The notes: generated by a model not told the origin, from the sequence alone. Positions 1 through 9,374 are shown, numbered from the stretch's first letter. The stretch is 64,000 nt of DNA from Natrinema longum (GCF_017352095.1 NZ_CP071463.1:806001-870000), one strand, 5' to 3'. Translations and numbers: made by a program.

Positions 1-364
1 CGTGGAGGCTCTCTTTGAGCGCGTCGTGGACCTTGCAGAGTTCGAACGCGCGCTCGAGGATCTCCTCGCCGGTGTCGTCGTCGACGTCCGCCTCGACGCG
101 GATGTCGAACGCGACCGACTCGAGTTTGTCGTCGTCGTTGAGTTCGCCGCTGGTCTCGATCTCGATCCGGCCGAGGTCGTCGGCTCCCCGCTGTTGGCCG
201 CCGACCCGCAACGCAGGGACGTAACAGGAGCCGTACGCCGCCAGCAGCGTCTCGAGCGTGTCGGGGGCGTCCTCGCCGTTGGCGTCGATCGTCGTCTCGA
301 AGTCCCGAATCTCGTTCGTCGCGCTGTACCCCTCGTCTGAAACGGTCGTGACCTGTTTCGCCAT
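1..364 (-). CDS. OsmC family protein, partial (3' end beyond the window)
   Basis: The minus strand is open from an ATG at 364 to the left edge, giving 121 residues that start MAKQVTTVSDEGYSATNEIR. The stretch LLAAYGSCYVPALRVG carries the conserved cysteine of the OsmC/Ohr fold, placed as in family members, followed by an acidic beta-strand region (IEIETSGEL) and a helix with a second conserved-looking Cys (ALELCKVH-like). Family members reduce organic hydroperoxides or are of unknown role; peroxidase activity here is an inference from the two cysteines. The C-terminus is cut by the window edge. No neighbour context is available on the left. Confidence 0.8.
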   Translation of the reverse strand, partial: MAKQVTTVSDEGYSATNEIRDFETTIDANGEDAPDTLETLLAAYGSCYVPALRVGGQQRGADDLGRIEIETSGELNDDDKLESVAFDIRVEADVDDDTGEEILERAFELCKVHDALKESLH

Positions 365-744
365 GGCAGTCGAGACGTCCACGAGCGACGGTGTAAACGT
401 TGTCCCGTCGGTGTGACAGTCCGGAGTGCGACGGACGGACTCGCGTCGGCTCGATTCGCACCGAGTCGTTAGGACAGGCACCGTCGACTCCGCTCACGGG
501 CGTGCGGTCGGCGCTCGAGATCGTCGCAAAAACGTTTCGACGGCCTGACTCATCGTGCGCTCGAGTCGTGCTTCGAGGGGTAACTCGGCGGCGGGATGCA
601 CCGAGTTCGGACGGCTCGTCAGCCACACGGGCGCGTTCCGTTCGAAAACCCCGGCCGTCGTCGGATAGGGCTGGGACCGTCGGTCCCCTGCGTCTGCAGT
701 GGGATGCGATTTATCCGTCGCGCCGGGAGGATTACGAACAGCAC
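365..744. other. Intergenic region without a supported gene
   Basis: This 380-base gap separates the OsmC gene from a small membrane-protein gene. A long open frame runs through it into the next gene, but its composition (Arg/Ser-rich, no domain) looks like chance openness in GC-rich DNA. A weak AT-rich patch (GATTTATCC) about 35 bases before position 745 may be the promoter of the downstream gene. Confidence 0.4.
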
Positions 745-939
745 ATGTCGAGTTTCAACAGCGGGTCGGCAAACAAGCTCAGTATCGTTTCGACCCTGAT
801 AGACAGCGCAATGGAGTTCCGGCGCGGGCGTCGGAAGAGCGGGATGTTGCTCCTCGGGGCAGCCGCGCTTTCGTCCCGAATTCCCGGTCTCGGGACGGCC
901 GTCTCGCTGTTACTCCGACTGATTCGGCGACTCCGCTAA
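745..939 (+). CDS. Small basic, possibly membrane-associated protein (64 aa)
   Basis: The protein begins MSSFNSGSANKLSIVSTLID. It has an Arg-rich centre (EFRRGRRKSG), then a hydrophobic stretch (MLLLGAAALSSRIPGLGTAVSLLLRLI) and a basic end RRLR. I chose the ATG at 745 because a GGAGG lies 14 bases upstream and the sequence above it is not protein-like. It lies 12 bases before a membrane hydrolase gene on the same strand, so the two may be co-transcribed. I do not recognise a family, and the function is unknown. Confidence 0.55.
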   Translation: MSSFNSGSANKLSIVSTLIDSAMEFRRGRRKSGMLLLGAAALSSRIPGLGTAVSLLLRLIRRLR

Positions 940-951
940 CTCGAGCGATCG

Positions 952-1551
952 ATGGTCGACGTCACTGGCCACCTCGGGATGGCGCTGTTGTTCGCCGCGC
1001 CGGCGTGGATGGTCTGGGGGCGACGCGGCTCCCTCGCGTTCACGGGATTCGCGTTAGTGACGGCGATGCTCCCGGATACCGACTTGGTCCTCCAGGGGTA
1101 CCTCCCGGTCACCCACCACGGGGTGACCCACACCGTCCTGTTCGTCGTTCTGATGAGCATCCTCGCTGGGGTACTCGCTGCCAGATACCTCACCGACTGG
1201 TTCAACGCCACTCGTAGGATCCGAAGCTCCGAAATCGCGGGCGAGACGGTGTTCGTCTTCGCGACGGCGGGATTGATCGTCGGCGGACTTAGCCACCTGT
1301 TTGCGGACGTCCTATCCGCACCCGATATCGCGGCCCCGCTCTCGCCGTTCTGGCCCGTCTATTCCGAGGCGATAATCGTCGACGTCATCTACTACGACTC
1401 GCCGATCTGGAATTTCGGACTGCTCGCCGTCGCCGTCGGTCTCCATCTGGTGCTCGCTCGACGCGAGCGGTACCCACTCGAGACGCGTTATCGGATCGGT
1501 GCCCGAACGGAGACCGGCGAGCGCCAGTACAGTGGGGCGAACGAGGAGTAA
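952..1551 (+). CDS. Membrane-bound metal-dependent hydrolase, YdjM/DUF457-like
   Basis: The 199-residue protein starts MVDVTGHLGMALLFAAPAW and shows the family hallmarks: a His in the first membrane segment, an acidic PDTD motif at about residues 43-46, and a HHGVTHT motif at about 58-64, followed by further membrane segments and an Asp/His pair (HLFADVLS, about 114-121). These residues would bind a metal ion in the membrane. About four to five hydrophobic segments are visible. Family substrates are not well established. It follows a small membrane-associated gene by 12 bases. Confidence 0.8.
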   Translation: MVDVTGHLGMALLFAAPAWMVWGRRGSLAFTGFALVTAMLPDTDLVLQGYLPVTHHGVTHTVLFVVLMSILAGVLAARYLTDWFNATRRIRSSEIAGETVFVFATAGLIVGGLSHLFADVLSAPDIAAPLSPFWPVYSEAIIVDVIYYDSPIWNFGLLAVAVGLHLVLARRERYPLETRYRIGARTETGERQYSGANEE

Positions 1552-1619
1552 GGCCCCACGAGATCCGACTTCGTCCGCTCGAACCGTCGAAAACCGTCCG
1601 TTCTATCCGACGTCGACGC

Positions 1620-2348
1620 TCAGGACTCGAGTTCGAACGGCTCGTCGGCCTCGAGGGCGTGGACCGCGGCGTCGCTGCCGGTCCCGCGAACCTCGCTGGC
1701 GAAGTCCTCGGGATCCTGCTCGATCGGCGGGAACGTATCGTAATGCTGTGGGAAGGCGTGGTCGACGTCGAGCCAGTCGACGGCGATGGCTGCCTGCATC
1801 GGCCCCATGGTGAAGTGGTCGCCGATCGGCACTGCGGCGGCATCGGGCTCGAGGTACGGGCCGACGACCTCGCGCATCTCGGTCATGAGGCTGGTGTCAC
1901 CGGCGTTGTAGAACGTCGTCGACTCCTCGTCGCTGACCTGCGTCGGCTTCGTATCCGAGATGACGAAGCCGGCGGGCATGCCGCCGCTCGCGTCGTTTTC
2001 GGTCATGATCCCGTTCGTGTGGTCAGCGCGGGTCATGGTGACGTAGGCGTCGCCACACTCGACGGTCCCCCCGAGGTTCATCCCCATCCCGCCGACGGCG
2101 TCCTCGAAGCCGAACTCGTCTTCGCAGTAGGAGACGAGTTCCGGCGTCGCGACCAGCGTCGCGTCGGCAAACTCGCCCGCGTGAGCGATGTGGTCGGCGT
2201 GCCCGTGTGTCAACAGGACGTAGTCGGGCGTCTCGAGATCCGCCGGCTCGAGGTCGGTCTGTGGGTTGTCGAAGAACGGGTCGATCAACAGGTCCGTCTC
2301 CCCAACGGTGACGTGCCACGTCGAGTGGCCGTGCCAGGTGAGTTCCAT
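1620..2348 (-). CDS. UPF0173 metal-dependent hydrolase (metallo-beta-lactamase fold)
   Basis: The protein is 242 residues and begins [13 protein letters not shown], the usual start of the UPF0173 family; the reading frame is open further upstream but that part has no homologous look. The zinc-binding motif THGHADHI sits near residue 53, and later His/Asp residues ([35 protein letters not shown]) complete a metallo-beta-lactamase active site related to UlaG lactonases. It is probably cytoplasmic. The true substrate is unknown. It stands alone, convergent with the upstream YdjM-like gene. Confidence 0.88.
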   Translation of the reverse strand: MELTWHGHSTWHVTVGETDLLIDPFFDNPQTDLEPADLETPDYVLLTHGHADHIAHAGEFADATLVATPELVSYCEDEFGFEDAVGGMGMNLGGTVECGDAYVTMTRADHTNGIMTENDASGGMPAGFVISDTKPTQVSDEESTTFYNAGDTSLMTEMREVVGPYLEPDAAAVPIGDHFTMGPMQAAIAVDWLDVDHAFPQHYDTFPPIEQDPEDFASEVRGTGSDAAVHALEADEPFELES

Positions 2349-2672
2349 AACCACCCGTGCGTTTGTGCGAATCCACCATAAAAGTGAGCGGAGTCGTCGA
2401 CTTCCGGTCTGCGGCCGCCAACCCGGTTTCTGGCGGGCTCGTGGTGAAATCAATGATCGATTGTCGGTCCAGGGTGGACGTGTACTATCACCAATATTTA
2501 TACGTTCGTACTCGGTACGACCGGACGCCGCAAGCGCCCTGACACATCACGCATGCGGTCCGGGATCGCATCCCGTTTGGCGACCCACCACTGCGGGACT
2601 CGCGTCCGCGCGCAGTCGCCGCACTGGCCGGCGATGCCGTGCCGTTTTTTACCCGGGGTCCGTACGACACCC

Positions 2673-2936
2673 ATGCTCGCACTCACGCTCGAGGAGTTCA
2701 TGGTAGAGCTGAACGACGGCGCGATCAAGAACGTCGGTCCGAACAACAAGGCGGCGACGGTCAAACTGTTCGACGTCGACTCGGCCGAGGCCAGGGAGTT
2801 CGGTGACAAGCGACTGAAACTCGTCTTCGAGGACGAGGACGACAACGAGATCCAGGTGTCGCTGTTCCCGGAGGACGTTCGGGAGCTCGTCGACGATATC
2901 GAGTCGCTCGAGGAAGATTCGCCCGTTTTCGACTGA
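2673..2936 (+). CDS. Conserved-looking haloarchaeal protein of unknown function (87 aa)
   Basis: A small acidic protein reading MLALTLEEFMVELNDG at its start, with a beta-rich middle (TVKLFDVDS, LKLVFEDEDDNEIQVSLF) and an acidic helical tail. The ATG at 2673 is preferred over an upstream Met because the preceding residues are Arg/Cys-rich and untypical of a haloarchaeal protein; a further ATG at 2700 is also possible. It precedes the S1/OB/DHH-like gene by 90 bases on the same strand, so a link with nucleic-acid metabolism is possible but unproven. Confidence 0.65.
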   Translation: MLALTLEEFMVELNDGAIKNVGPNNKAATVKLFDVDSAEAREFGDKRLKLVFEDEDDNEIQVSLFPEDVRELVDDIESLEEDSPVFD

Positions 2937-3026
2937 CGGCGGCGCTCTTTCGCGGGTGAAACCGTGGCTCGTGTGGCGAACGCATTTCGACAACAGTTTT
3001 AGGGCGAAACCGCTTGGTTCGAGTAG

Positions 3027-5234
3027 ATGGGTAACTGTATCATCTGCGGCACACCCGTTGACGGCGAGATCTGTGAGAGCCACGAGGAGGATGCCGTTTT
3101 CGAATTTCGCGGCACGTCCGCCTCGCAGCTTACGCCCGGTCGCTACTACCGGGGAACCGTCGACGGCTACGCCGACTTCGGTGTCTTCGTCGACATCGGA
3201 GACCACGTCACCGGCCTGTTGCATCGAAGCGAACTCGACCAACGACTCGAAAGTCTCGACTGGGAACCGGGGGACGACGTCTTCGTCCAGGTACTCGACG
3301 TTCGGGACAACGGCAACGTCGACCTCGGCTGGTCGATCCGCCAGCGCGAACGCGAGTTCCGCGGCCACCTGATCGAAACGGCCGACGACGAGCACCGTCC
3401 CGAGGACGTCGACGACGAATCGACTGACGACGAGTCGGCGACGGAGACGGCCGACGAAAACGACCGGGAATCGACCGACGACCGCGCGGCCAAAGCCGGC
3501 GAGTTGCAGGCGGCCGCCGAGGAAACCGAGCCCGCGTCCGAACCCGACACCGAGTCCGTCGACGAGGGACAGCCTGCGGCCGCGGAACCAACCGGAACAG
3601 TGACGAGCAGCGGCTCCGTCGCGACTGGATCCGCCGCCGCCTCGGCACCGGCAACCGACGATGCCGCCGACGCCGAATCCGAGGCCGAATCGGAACCCAC
3701 GCTCAAGCGGACGACCATCGACGCCATCGAGAATCAGGTCGGCAGCGTCGTCCGCCTCGAGGGCGAGATCACCGGCGTTCGCCAGACCAGCGGCCCGACG
3801 GTCTTCGAACTGCGCGACGAGACCGCGACCGTCGAATGCGCGGCCTTCGAGGAAGCCGGCGTTCGCGCCTACCCCGACGTCGAACTCGACGACGTCGTCG
3901 CCCTGGAGGGCGAGGTCGAACGCCACCACGGCGAGTTGCAGGTCGAAACCGAATCCCTCGACATCCTCGACGGCGAGGAGCGGGAGACGGTCGTCGACCG
4001 CCTCGAGAGCGCGATCGAACGAGAGGCACGTCCGGCCGAGGTCGCGCTGCTGGCCGACCACGAAGCGGTCGCAGCCGTCGAAGACGGCATCGCCGACGCG
4101 GCGACCGCGATCCGACGGGCCGTCATGGAAGCACGGCCGATCGTCGTCCGCCACGGTGCGACCGCCGACGGCTACGTCGCCGGGGCGGCCATCGAGCGCG
4201 CCGTCCTCCCGCTGATTCGCGAGAAACACACGCGCGAGGACGCGGAGTACCACTACTTCGAGCGCCGGCCGCTCGACGGCCGCGTCTACGACATGGACGC
4301 CGCCACCGGCGACGTCACCTCGATGCTCGAGGCCCGCGATCGCCACGGCGAACAGCTCCCCCTCGTCGTGTTGGTCGACGCCGGGTCGACCGTCGAATCC
4401 GTCGACGGCTACGACCTGCTCTCGGTGTACGACGCCGACTCGCTCGTCATCGACGACAGTCGCGCCGACGAGGAGGTCGCCGACGCCGTCGACGTCGCCG
4501 TCGCACCGTCCCTCGCCGGCGCTGACGTCACCGACGTCACCTCGACCGCACTGGCCACCAACGTCGCCGCCCACGTCAACGACGACGTCCGTGCCGATCT
4601 GGAACACCTCCCCGCGGTCAGCTACTGGGAGAACACGCCCGAGGCGTATCTCGACCTCGCAACCGAGGCCGGCTACGACGAGACCGGCGTCTCCGAGCGC
4701 CGCGAAGCCGTCGCGCTCGAGGCCTACTACCAGTCGTACAAGGACAAACGCGAACTCGTGATCGACCTGCTGTTCGGCGACGGCGAGGAGTCGGATCGGC
4801 CGCGAAACGGCGATCTGGCCGCCCACGTCTCCGAACAGTTCCGCGACAAGCTCGAAACCGAACTCGAGACGGCCCGCGAGAACCTCACGGTGGAAGGCGT
4901 CGACGGCGTTACCGTCTCCGTGCTCGACACGGACGCCTTCACCCACCGGTACAACTTCCCGACGACGATCCTGCTGCTGGACGCGCTCCACCGGTCCGAA
5001 CGCGACCGGGCGGACCCGCCCTACGTCACGCTCGGCGTCGGCGACGACGAACTCCACGTCCGCGCGACCGAACCCGTGAACGTGCGCGACCTCGGTGACG
5101 CGATCGCCGAGGCCGTTCCCAACGGCGGGGTCAGCGTCGTCGGCGGCCAGGACGGTCACGTCGAGTTCCTGCCCGGCAAACGCGATGCCGTCCGGGAGGC
5201 CGCACTCGAGGCGCTCGGCGAGACGCTCGCGTAA
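3027..5234 (+). CDS. S1 + OB-fold + degenerate DHH/RecJ-like protein
   Basis: This 735-residue protein has a short Cys cluster (CIICGTPVDGEIC) at residues 4-16, an S1 RNA-binding domain at about 30-110 (GRYYRGTVDGYADFGVFVD), a long acidic linker at about 118-235, an OB-fold at about 240-320 (LEGEITGVRQTSGPTVFEL), and a DHH/DHHA1-like region at about 365-735. The catalytic signatures look lost: where RecJ-type enzymes have HxDaDG and DHH, this has RHGATADGY and DDSRAD, while a GG..GH-like turn remains near the C-terminus. Haloarchaea carry several RecJ-like paralogues; this one is likely a nucleic-acid-binding member without classical nuclease activity. That last point is an inference from missing residues. 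Confidence 0.8.
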   Translation: MGNCIICGTPVDGEICESHEEDAVFEFRGTSASQLTPGRYYRGTVDGYADFGVFVDIGDHVTGLLHRSELDQRLESLDWEPGDDVFVQVLDVRDNGNVDLGWSIRQREREFRGHLIETADDEHRPEDVDDESTDDESATETADENDRESTDDRAAKAGELQAAAEETEPASEPDTESVDEGQPAAAEPTGTVTSSGSVATGSAAASAPATDDAADAESEAESEPTLKRTTIDAIENQVGSVVRLEGEITGVRQTSGPTVFELRDETATVECAAFEEAGVRAYPDVELDDVVALEGEVERHHGELQVETESLDILDGEERETVVDRLESAIEREARPAEVALLADHEAVAAVEDGIADAATAIRRAVMEARPIVVRHGATADGYVAGAAIERAVLPLIREKHTREDAEYHYFERRPLDGRVYDMDAATGDVTSMLEARDRHGEQLPLVVLVDAGSTVESVDGYDLLSVYDADSLVIDDSRADEEVADAVDVAVAPSLAGADVTDVTSTALATNVAAHVNDDVRADLEHLPAVSYWENTPEAYLDLATEAGYDETGVSERREAVALEAYYQSYKDKRELVIDLLFGDGEESDRPRNGDLAAHVSEQFRDKLETELETARENLTVEGVDGVTVSVLDTDAFTHRYNFPTTILLLDALHRSERDRADPPYVTLGVGDDELHVRATEPVNVRDLGDAIAEAVPNGGVSVVGGQDGHVEFLPGKRDAVREAALEALGETLA

Positions 5235-5360
5235 GGCTCGCTCTTCTCCGTCGGCCGCCCGACGCCGAGCGACAGCGCCGTGGGGTCGTCGGCGGTCGGA
5301 ACCGGTGACCCAACACCTCGAACCACCAACGTCTTTCCACGTCCGAGCGAAAGGAATGGT

Positions 5361-5834
5361 ATGAGCGCAAGCGAGGGACCGGATCACGGACGAGATGCAG
5401 GCGATCCGTGGACTCGACTTCGCGAGAACGCGGTCCGCATCGTCTCCCTACTCGTGACGGCGATCTGGCTCGGGGGACTGCTTACCGGTCAATCGTGGTG
5501 GCTCCCCGTACTGGTCGTCGGCTACGCCGCCGTCCTCCCGATCGTCACGATCCTGTTTGGCGACGAGACGGCGGGCCACGAGTGGAGCGACGACGAGACG
5601 GAGACGACGGAATCCGAACCGACGAGGACGGATTCCCCCAGCGATGCAGGTGGCACGCGCGACGCGCTCGAGACGCTCCGCGAGCGCTACGCTGCGGGCG
5701 AGCTGACAGACGAACAGTTCGAACGGAAACTCGAGCGACTGCTGGGGACGAAAACCGTCGAGAACGCCCGAGAGTGGACCCGGGAAGGCGATCGGGAACG
5801 CACCGACGGTCGGGAGCGCGAGTACGACCGGTGA
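5361..5834 (+). CDS. SHOCT-domain membrane protein
   Basis: The 157-residue protein has two hydrophobic segments (about residues 27-44 and 46-65), an acidic Ser/Thr linker, and a C-terminal SHOCT motif at about 104-125 (LRERYAAGELTDEQF). SHOCT motifs are short oligomerisation-type helices found at the ends of many haloarchaeal membrane proteins. I chose the ATG at 5361 because the residues above it are Pro/Thr-rich and unlike the protein. The role is unknown. It stands alone, 126 bases after the DHH-like gene. Confidence 0.75.
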   Translation: MSASEGPDHGRDAGDPWTRLRENAVRIVSLLVTAIWLGGLLTGQSWWLPVLVVGYAAVLPIVTILFGDETAGHEWSDDETETTESEPTRTDSPSDAGGTRDALETLRERYAAGELTDEQFERKLERLLGTKTVENAREWTREGDRERTDGREREYDR

Positions 5835-6068
5835 GCGAGTCCCCACTGATGTGGACGCCGAGGCGTTCGTGGTGGGTGCCCAGTAACTTCCCCGCGGAGG
5901 CGGTCCAACTCGTCGGCGGATCGGCGACCGTCTTCCAACGGTGAGACCCGTTCGGTGGCGTCGAAACGGCGTCGTCCGAAGCCCGCCGTCGAATCGGCGG
6001 CTTTCGCTCACGAGCGGCCGGCCGACGACGGGGACCACAGCTATGACACTGGCACGTGTACGATTACC

Positions 6069-6878
6069 ATGATCATAGGTGCCAAAGGATCGCCCCTCGA
6101 CGACATCGAGTTCCTCGCGCGGTCGGAGCACCGCGTGACCACACTCGAGACGCTGGCGAGGAGTCCCCAAAGCCGGGCGGACCTCCGGGAGCGAACCGAT
6201 GTCTCCCAGTCGACGATCGGGCGGACGCTGCGCGAGTTCGAGGACCGCCACTGGATCTGCCGGGAGGGACACCAGTACGAGGCGACACAGCTTGGAGCCT
6301 TCGTCGCCTCGGGAATGCGAGAGCTAGTCGAACGAATCGAGACCGAACAAAAGCTCCGCGACGTCTGGCAGTGGGTCCCGGCCGAGGCGAGCGGATTCAC
6401 GATCGAGATGGGGTCCAACGCGGTCGTGACAGTCGCGGAGGCAGACGATCCGTACCGCCCGGTGAACCGGTTCGAGTCGCTGCTCCGGGAGACGGACCGG
6501 TTTCGGTTCGTCGGGTTCGACCTGGCCTTGCTCGAACCGTGTAAGGAGGAACTCGCCCGCCGAATCGTCGACGGGATGGACACGGAGATCATCGACCCAC
6601 CACACGTTGCCAGGCACATCCTCTCGACGTACCCGGAACACTGTTCGAAACCCCTCGAGAGCGGGAACCTTTCGGTCTGGCTACACGACGAGCTGCCCCC
6701 CTACGGGGTCGGTATCTTCGATCGACGAATCGGAGTCAGCGGCCACGATCCCGAGAGCGGAGCGGCTCGCGTGCTGATCGATACCGACGCGTCGGCGGCC
6801 CGCGAGTGGGCGGAAGCGACCTACGAATCCTATCGCAGTGAGGCCCGGCCGCTCCGGGTCGAACGGATCGGAGAGTGA
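6069..6878 (+). CDS. Winged-helix transcriptional regulator (haloarchaeal)
   Basis: The 269-residue protein has an N-terminal winged helix-turn-helix at about residues 10-75 (RSEHRVTTLETLARSPQSR... DVSQSTIGRTLREFEDR), typical of the large haloarchaeal ArsR/IclR-like regulator group, followed by a mixed alpha/beta C-terminal domain of about 180 residues with VARHILSTYPEH and an Arg/Asp-rich end. That C-terminal part resembles the sensor-like region of this group, but no ligand can be read from it. The ATG at 6069 is preferred over an upstream Met because the preceding 38 residues are low-complexity. It is probably cytoplasmic and DNA-binding; the target is unknown. Confidence 0.78.
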   Translation: MIIGAKGSPLDDIEFLARSEHRVTTLETLARSPQSRADLRERTDVSQSTIGRTLREFEDRHWICREGHQYEATQLGAFVASGMRELVERIETEQKLRDVWQWVPAEASGFTIEMGSNAVVTVAEADDPYRPVNRFESLLRETDRFRFVGFDLALLEPCKEELARRIVDGMDTEIIDPPHVARHILSTYPEHCSKPLESGNLSVWLHDELPPYGVGIFDRRIGVSGHDPESGAARVLIDTDASAAREWAEATYESYRSEARPLRVERIGE

Positions 6879-7132
6879 ATCGGACGGCTGGCGTCGATCC
6901 CGGCGATTATTCCGTCACGGTGGCTCTGTTCGGGAACTGTGGTGCCGTCAGCGGCACCCGACGACGTCACCGTCTCGGTGACGCGACGGTCCAGGACGCG
7001 AACGGTGCTCTCGCTTGCAGTCGACGACCACGTTGCAGCCGTTGCACGACTGACAGCGACTGCACAGATATCACTAGGTGCTTACACAACCTTCCGTCCC
7101 GTATCCTCTCTCGCCGAGCGGGGAACGAAACC

Positions 7133-7363
7133 ATGACGAACGACGTACAATCCGAAGAGAGGAGGACAGCACTACAAGTCGCGTGTGATACAGCCGTTTC
7201 CGGGTGTGTCTTCCGCATGCGTACCGAGGAAGACGACAAGGATCGCCTGCTGGAGATCGCGCGCGAACACGTCAAAGAACAACACGGCCAAGAGTACTCC
7301 CTCGAGGAAATCGACGACCAGCACGTAACCGAGGTCGAGGTCGAAACCGGGACGGGCGAATGA
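7133..7363 (+). CDS. DUF1059 family small protein
   Basis: The 76-residue protein matches the DUF1059 pattern: a Cys in a short strand (LQVACDTAV), a second Cys in SGCVFRMRTEE, then an acidic helix ending AREHVKEQHG with the characteristic His pair. Its function is not established. The start at 7133 gives a normal family length. Its stop overlaps the next start in an ATGA at 7360, so it is translated together with the following four-helix membrane protein. Confidence 0.75.
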   Translation: MTNDVQSEERRTALQVACDTAVSGCVFRMRTEEDDKDRLLEIAREHVKEQHGQEYSLEEIDDQHVTEVEVETGTGE

Positions 7364-7896
7364 GCGTCGATCGATCACCGACGGACCACGAGACCGGTCA
7401 GGAACTCGAACGGGGAGGACGGATCGGCTCGCTCCTGATGGCGCTTGCGGGCATCGCCTTCGTCGGCTACGGGATCGTCTTCCTCGCGAGAACGTTCTTC
7501 GGCACCGGCTTCGAACTCGGTGTCGCAACCCTGAACGGGGTCACCCCGGCGGATCTCAACGCGGTCGATCCAGCCGTCGTACACTATATCAACCACCTCC
7601 ACGTCGCTACTGCGGGGTTTATCATTGCCACCGGGATCGCCATCACGGCGCTTGCGTGGTACGGCGTCCGGAGCGGGCAACTGTGGGCGTGGACGACGGC
7701 GATCGTCGCTGCCGTCGTCGGGTTGGCAATCGCACTCCCCATGCACTACGGCGATCTCTTCGCTCACAACTGGGTGACACATCTCGGCCCCATCTACCTC
7801 GCAACGCTCGTGTTCGTGGTCGGGGCCGCACTGGCCTACCGGGGCATCCAATCCGAATCCCGGAGCGCGGAAACCGACCGGAGGACTGGCGCCTAG
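7360..7896 (+). CDS. Four-helix integral membrane protein of unknown function
   Basis: The 178-residue protein has four predicted membrane segments, at about residues 26-45, 76-97, 103-125 and 137-158, with His residues near their ends (HYINHLH, MHYGDLFAHNW, HLGPIYL). His residues placed like this can bind haem or metal, but no family is recognised. It overlaps the DUF1059 gene by four bases (ATGA), so the two form an operon. It is followed by a stem-loop at 7920-7953, a probable end of transcription. Confidence 0.65.
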   Translation: MSVDRSPTDHETGQELERGGRIGSLLMALAGIAFVGYGIVFLARTFFGTGFELGVATLNGVTPADLNAVDPAVVHYINHLHVATAGFIIATGIAITALAWYGVRSGQLWAWTTAIVAAVVGLAIALPMHYGDLFAHNWVTHLGPIYLATLVFVVGAALAYRGIQSESRSAETDRRTGA

Positions 7897-7919
7897 TACC
7901 GTTTCACCCGTCGACTGCA

Positions 7920-7953
7920 GGGTCGAATCGAATCACACCACGTGATTCGACCC
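7920..7953. terminator. Stem-loop between convergent genes
   Basis: Arms GGGTCGAAT (7920-7928) and ATTCGACCC (7945-7953) form a nine-pair stem; an alternative inner stem CGAATCAC/GTGATTCG competes with it. It sits between the end of the four-helix membrane gene and the end of the AI-2E gene on the other strand. A second short palindrome (CCACTAGTGG) follows at about 7974. There is no clear T-run, so the terminator role is inferred from position. Confidence 0.45.
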
Positions 7954-8078
7954 TCCAGTGGAGGCGTGGACCGCCACTAGTGGTCCGTCCGACTCTGTTA
8001 TACACTCGTGGGACCGATTCCAGTGAGCCGAGGGAAAGCGTGGTCGACTACGCGAGGCGGTCCCCGTTTGGGCAGCGA

Positions 8079-9149
8079 TTACTCCGTTTCCGCGAACGCG
8101 TTCGCTCGCTCGAGACTGGAGCCCCCCTCCGGACCGAATCGCTCGGTTCGATAGAAAACCGTCACGGTGGCTTTGAGGACCGCGAGCACGACGGGTCCGA
8201 CGAACAGGCCGATCACCCCGAACAGGGAAAGACCGCCGATGACGCCGAGCAATGCAAGCGCCGGATGAAGGTCGGACCCCCAGTTGACCAGAACGGCCCG
8301 GAGGTAGCTGTCGGCAACGGTGAGGACACCGATCCCGTATCCCAACAGGAGAACGCCGCGCACGGGATCGCTCGCAGCCCCGTGAGCGAGCGTCACCGGT
8401 CCCCAGACGAGCCAGACGCCGATCGTCGGGAGAAACGCGGCGAACACGAGGATCGCTGCCAGCGTGGTCGCGTACGGGACGCCGAGCAACGCGAGTCCCG
8501 CCCCACCGAGTATGCCCTGGACGATCGCGACGAACACGTGACTGCGGAGAACCGCCCAGATGACGCCGTGGACCTCCGTGAACAGGGCCTCGAGCACTCG
8601 TGACTCGAGCGGTGTGACCGTCCGCAGCCAGTCGACGAGCGCTGGACCGTCGACCAACAAATAGTACAGCAGGGCGACGAGGACGACCATCCCGACGACG
8701 ACGTCGATTCCGATCGCCACGATATCGACCGCCCGGGCCAGCGTCAGCTCCACGGCGTTCGAGAGCGTCCCGTCGAGTTCCGATCGGACGGCAGCCTCGA
8801 CGGCAGCGATCGACTCGTCGGAGACGCCGAGGTCCTCTCGAGCGATCTCGTAGCCGTTCGCGAGGAGTTGGCTGCCGTCGACCGACTCGATCGCCGAGAC
8901 GGCCGACCGGTGGACGACCAGCGAGATGAGAACCAGCGGGACGATCCCGGCAGTGACAGTACTCCCAGTCAAAACGAGGGCAGCGATCCGCGAACCGAGC
9001 CATGGCTCGAGTCGGTCGTACGCTGGCCGGAGGACGACTGCGAACAAGCCGGCGGCCAGTACGTACTCGAGCAGCGGGAGAACCAGGAGGGCGGCGAGCC
9101 CACAAAGGACGGCCACGGAGAGGGCGAAAAACGCAGCCAGGGGCTTCAT
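8079..9149 (-). CDS. AI-2E family transporter (PerM/TqsA-like)
   Basis: The 356-residue protein has about eight membrane segments: a pair at the N-terminus (about residues 5-40), one near 60-80, a soluble stretch at about 85-150 (SDESIAAVEAAVRSEL), then a hydrophobic block to about 330. The late motif GVIGLFVGPVVLAV is typical of the AI-2E/UPF0118 family. Members export small molecules or ions; the substrate cannot be inferred. The ATG at 9149 is preferred because upstream residues are not hydrophobic. A 81-bp palindromic element lies upstream. A second family member is at 46024-47115, with low overall similarity. Confidence 0.85.
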   Translation of the reverse strand: MKPLAAFFALSVAVLCGLAALLVLPLLEYVLAAGLFAVVLRPAYDRLEPWLGSRIAALVLTGSTVTAGIVPLVLISLVVHRSAVSAIESVDGSQLLANGYEIAREDLGVSDESIAAVEAAVRSELDGTLSNAVELTLARAVDIVAIGIDVVVGMVVLVALLYYLLVDGPALVDWLRTVTPLESRVLEALFTEVHGVIWAVLRSHVFVAIVQGILGGAGLALLGVPYATTLAAILVFAAFLPTIGVWLVWGPVTLAHGAASDPVRGVLLLGYGIGVLTVADSYLRAVLVNWGSDLHPALALLGVIGGLSLFGVIGLFVGPVVLAVLKATVTVFYRTERFGPEGGSSLERANAFAETE

Positions 9150-9293
9150 ATCTCGACGTTTTTCCTCGAAAGCATAAGTGTTAATATTCGTAACAGAACA
9201 GCCGTTCGAATTCGAACCGGTGCAACCGGTAGTCCGCGAACGTGGGAACGATCGAGCAAAAGCCGTCGGGTCGGAACCGCATTCGATCGCACC

Positions 9294-9374
9294 ATCGTAG
9301 CCACTGAAAGTCAATGTACACCTGACCGCACGACGGCCTGCGGTCAGTGTGTCAATCGCTTCAGTGGCTACGAT
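9294..9374. repeat. Palindromic element, copy 1
   Basis: A perfect 15-bp outer inverted repeat (ATCGTAGCCACTGAA at 9294-9308 and its complement at 9360-9374) encloses a nine-pair inner stem (CTGACCGCA at 9322-9330 with TGCGGTCAG at 9339-9347) and an 8-base loop. The 3' side contains TCAGTGTGTCAATCGCTTCA, which is nearly repeated in a second element at 12702-12769 whose stems have different sequences. It lies between grpE and the AI-2E gene and may be a small mobile-element remnant or a structured RNA. Confidence 0.7.

Noticed and set aside
2649-5387. Minus-strand open frame of 912 codons opposite the S1/OB/DHH gene
   Set aside because: It is the antisense shadow of a GC-rich gene: repetitive Val/Asp/Arg-rich text, no domain, and the plus-strand protein has clear folds.
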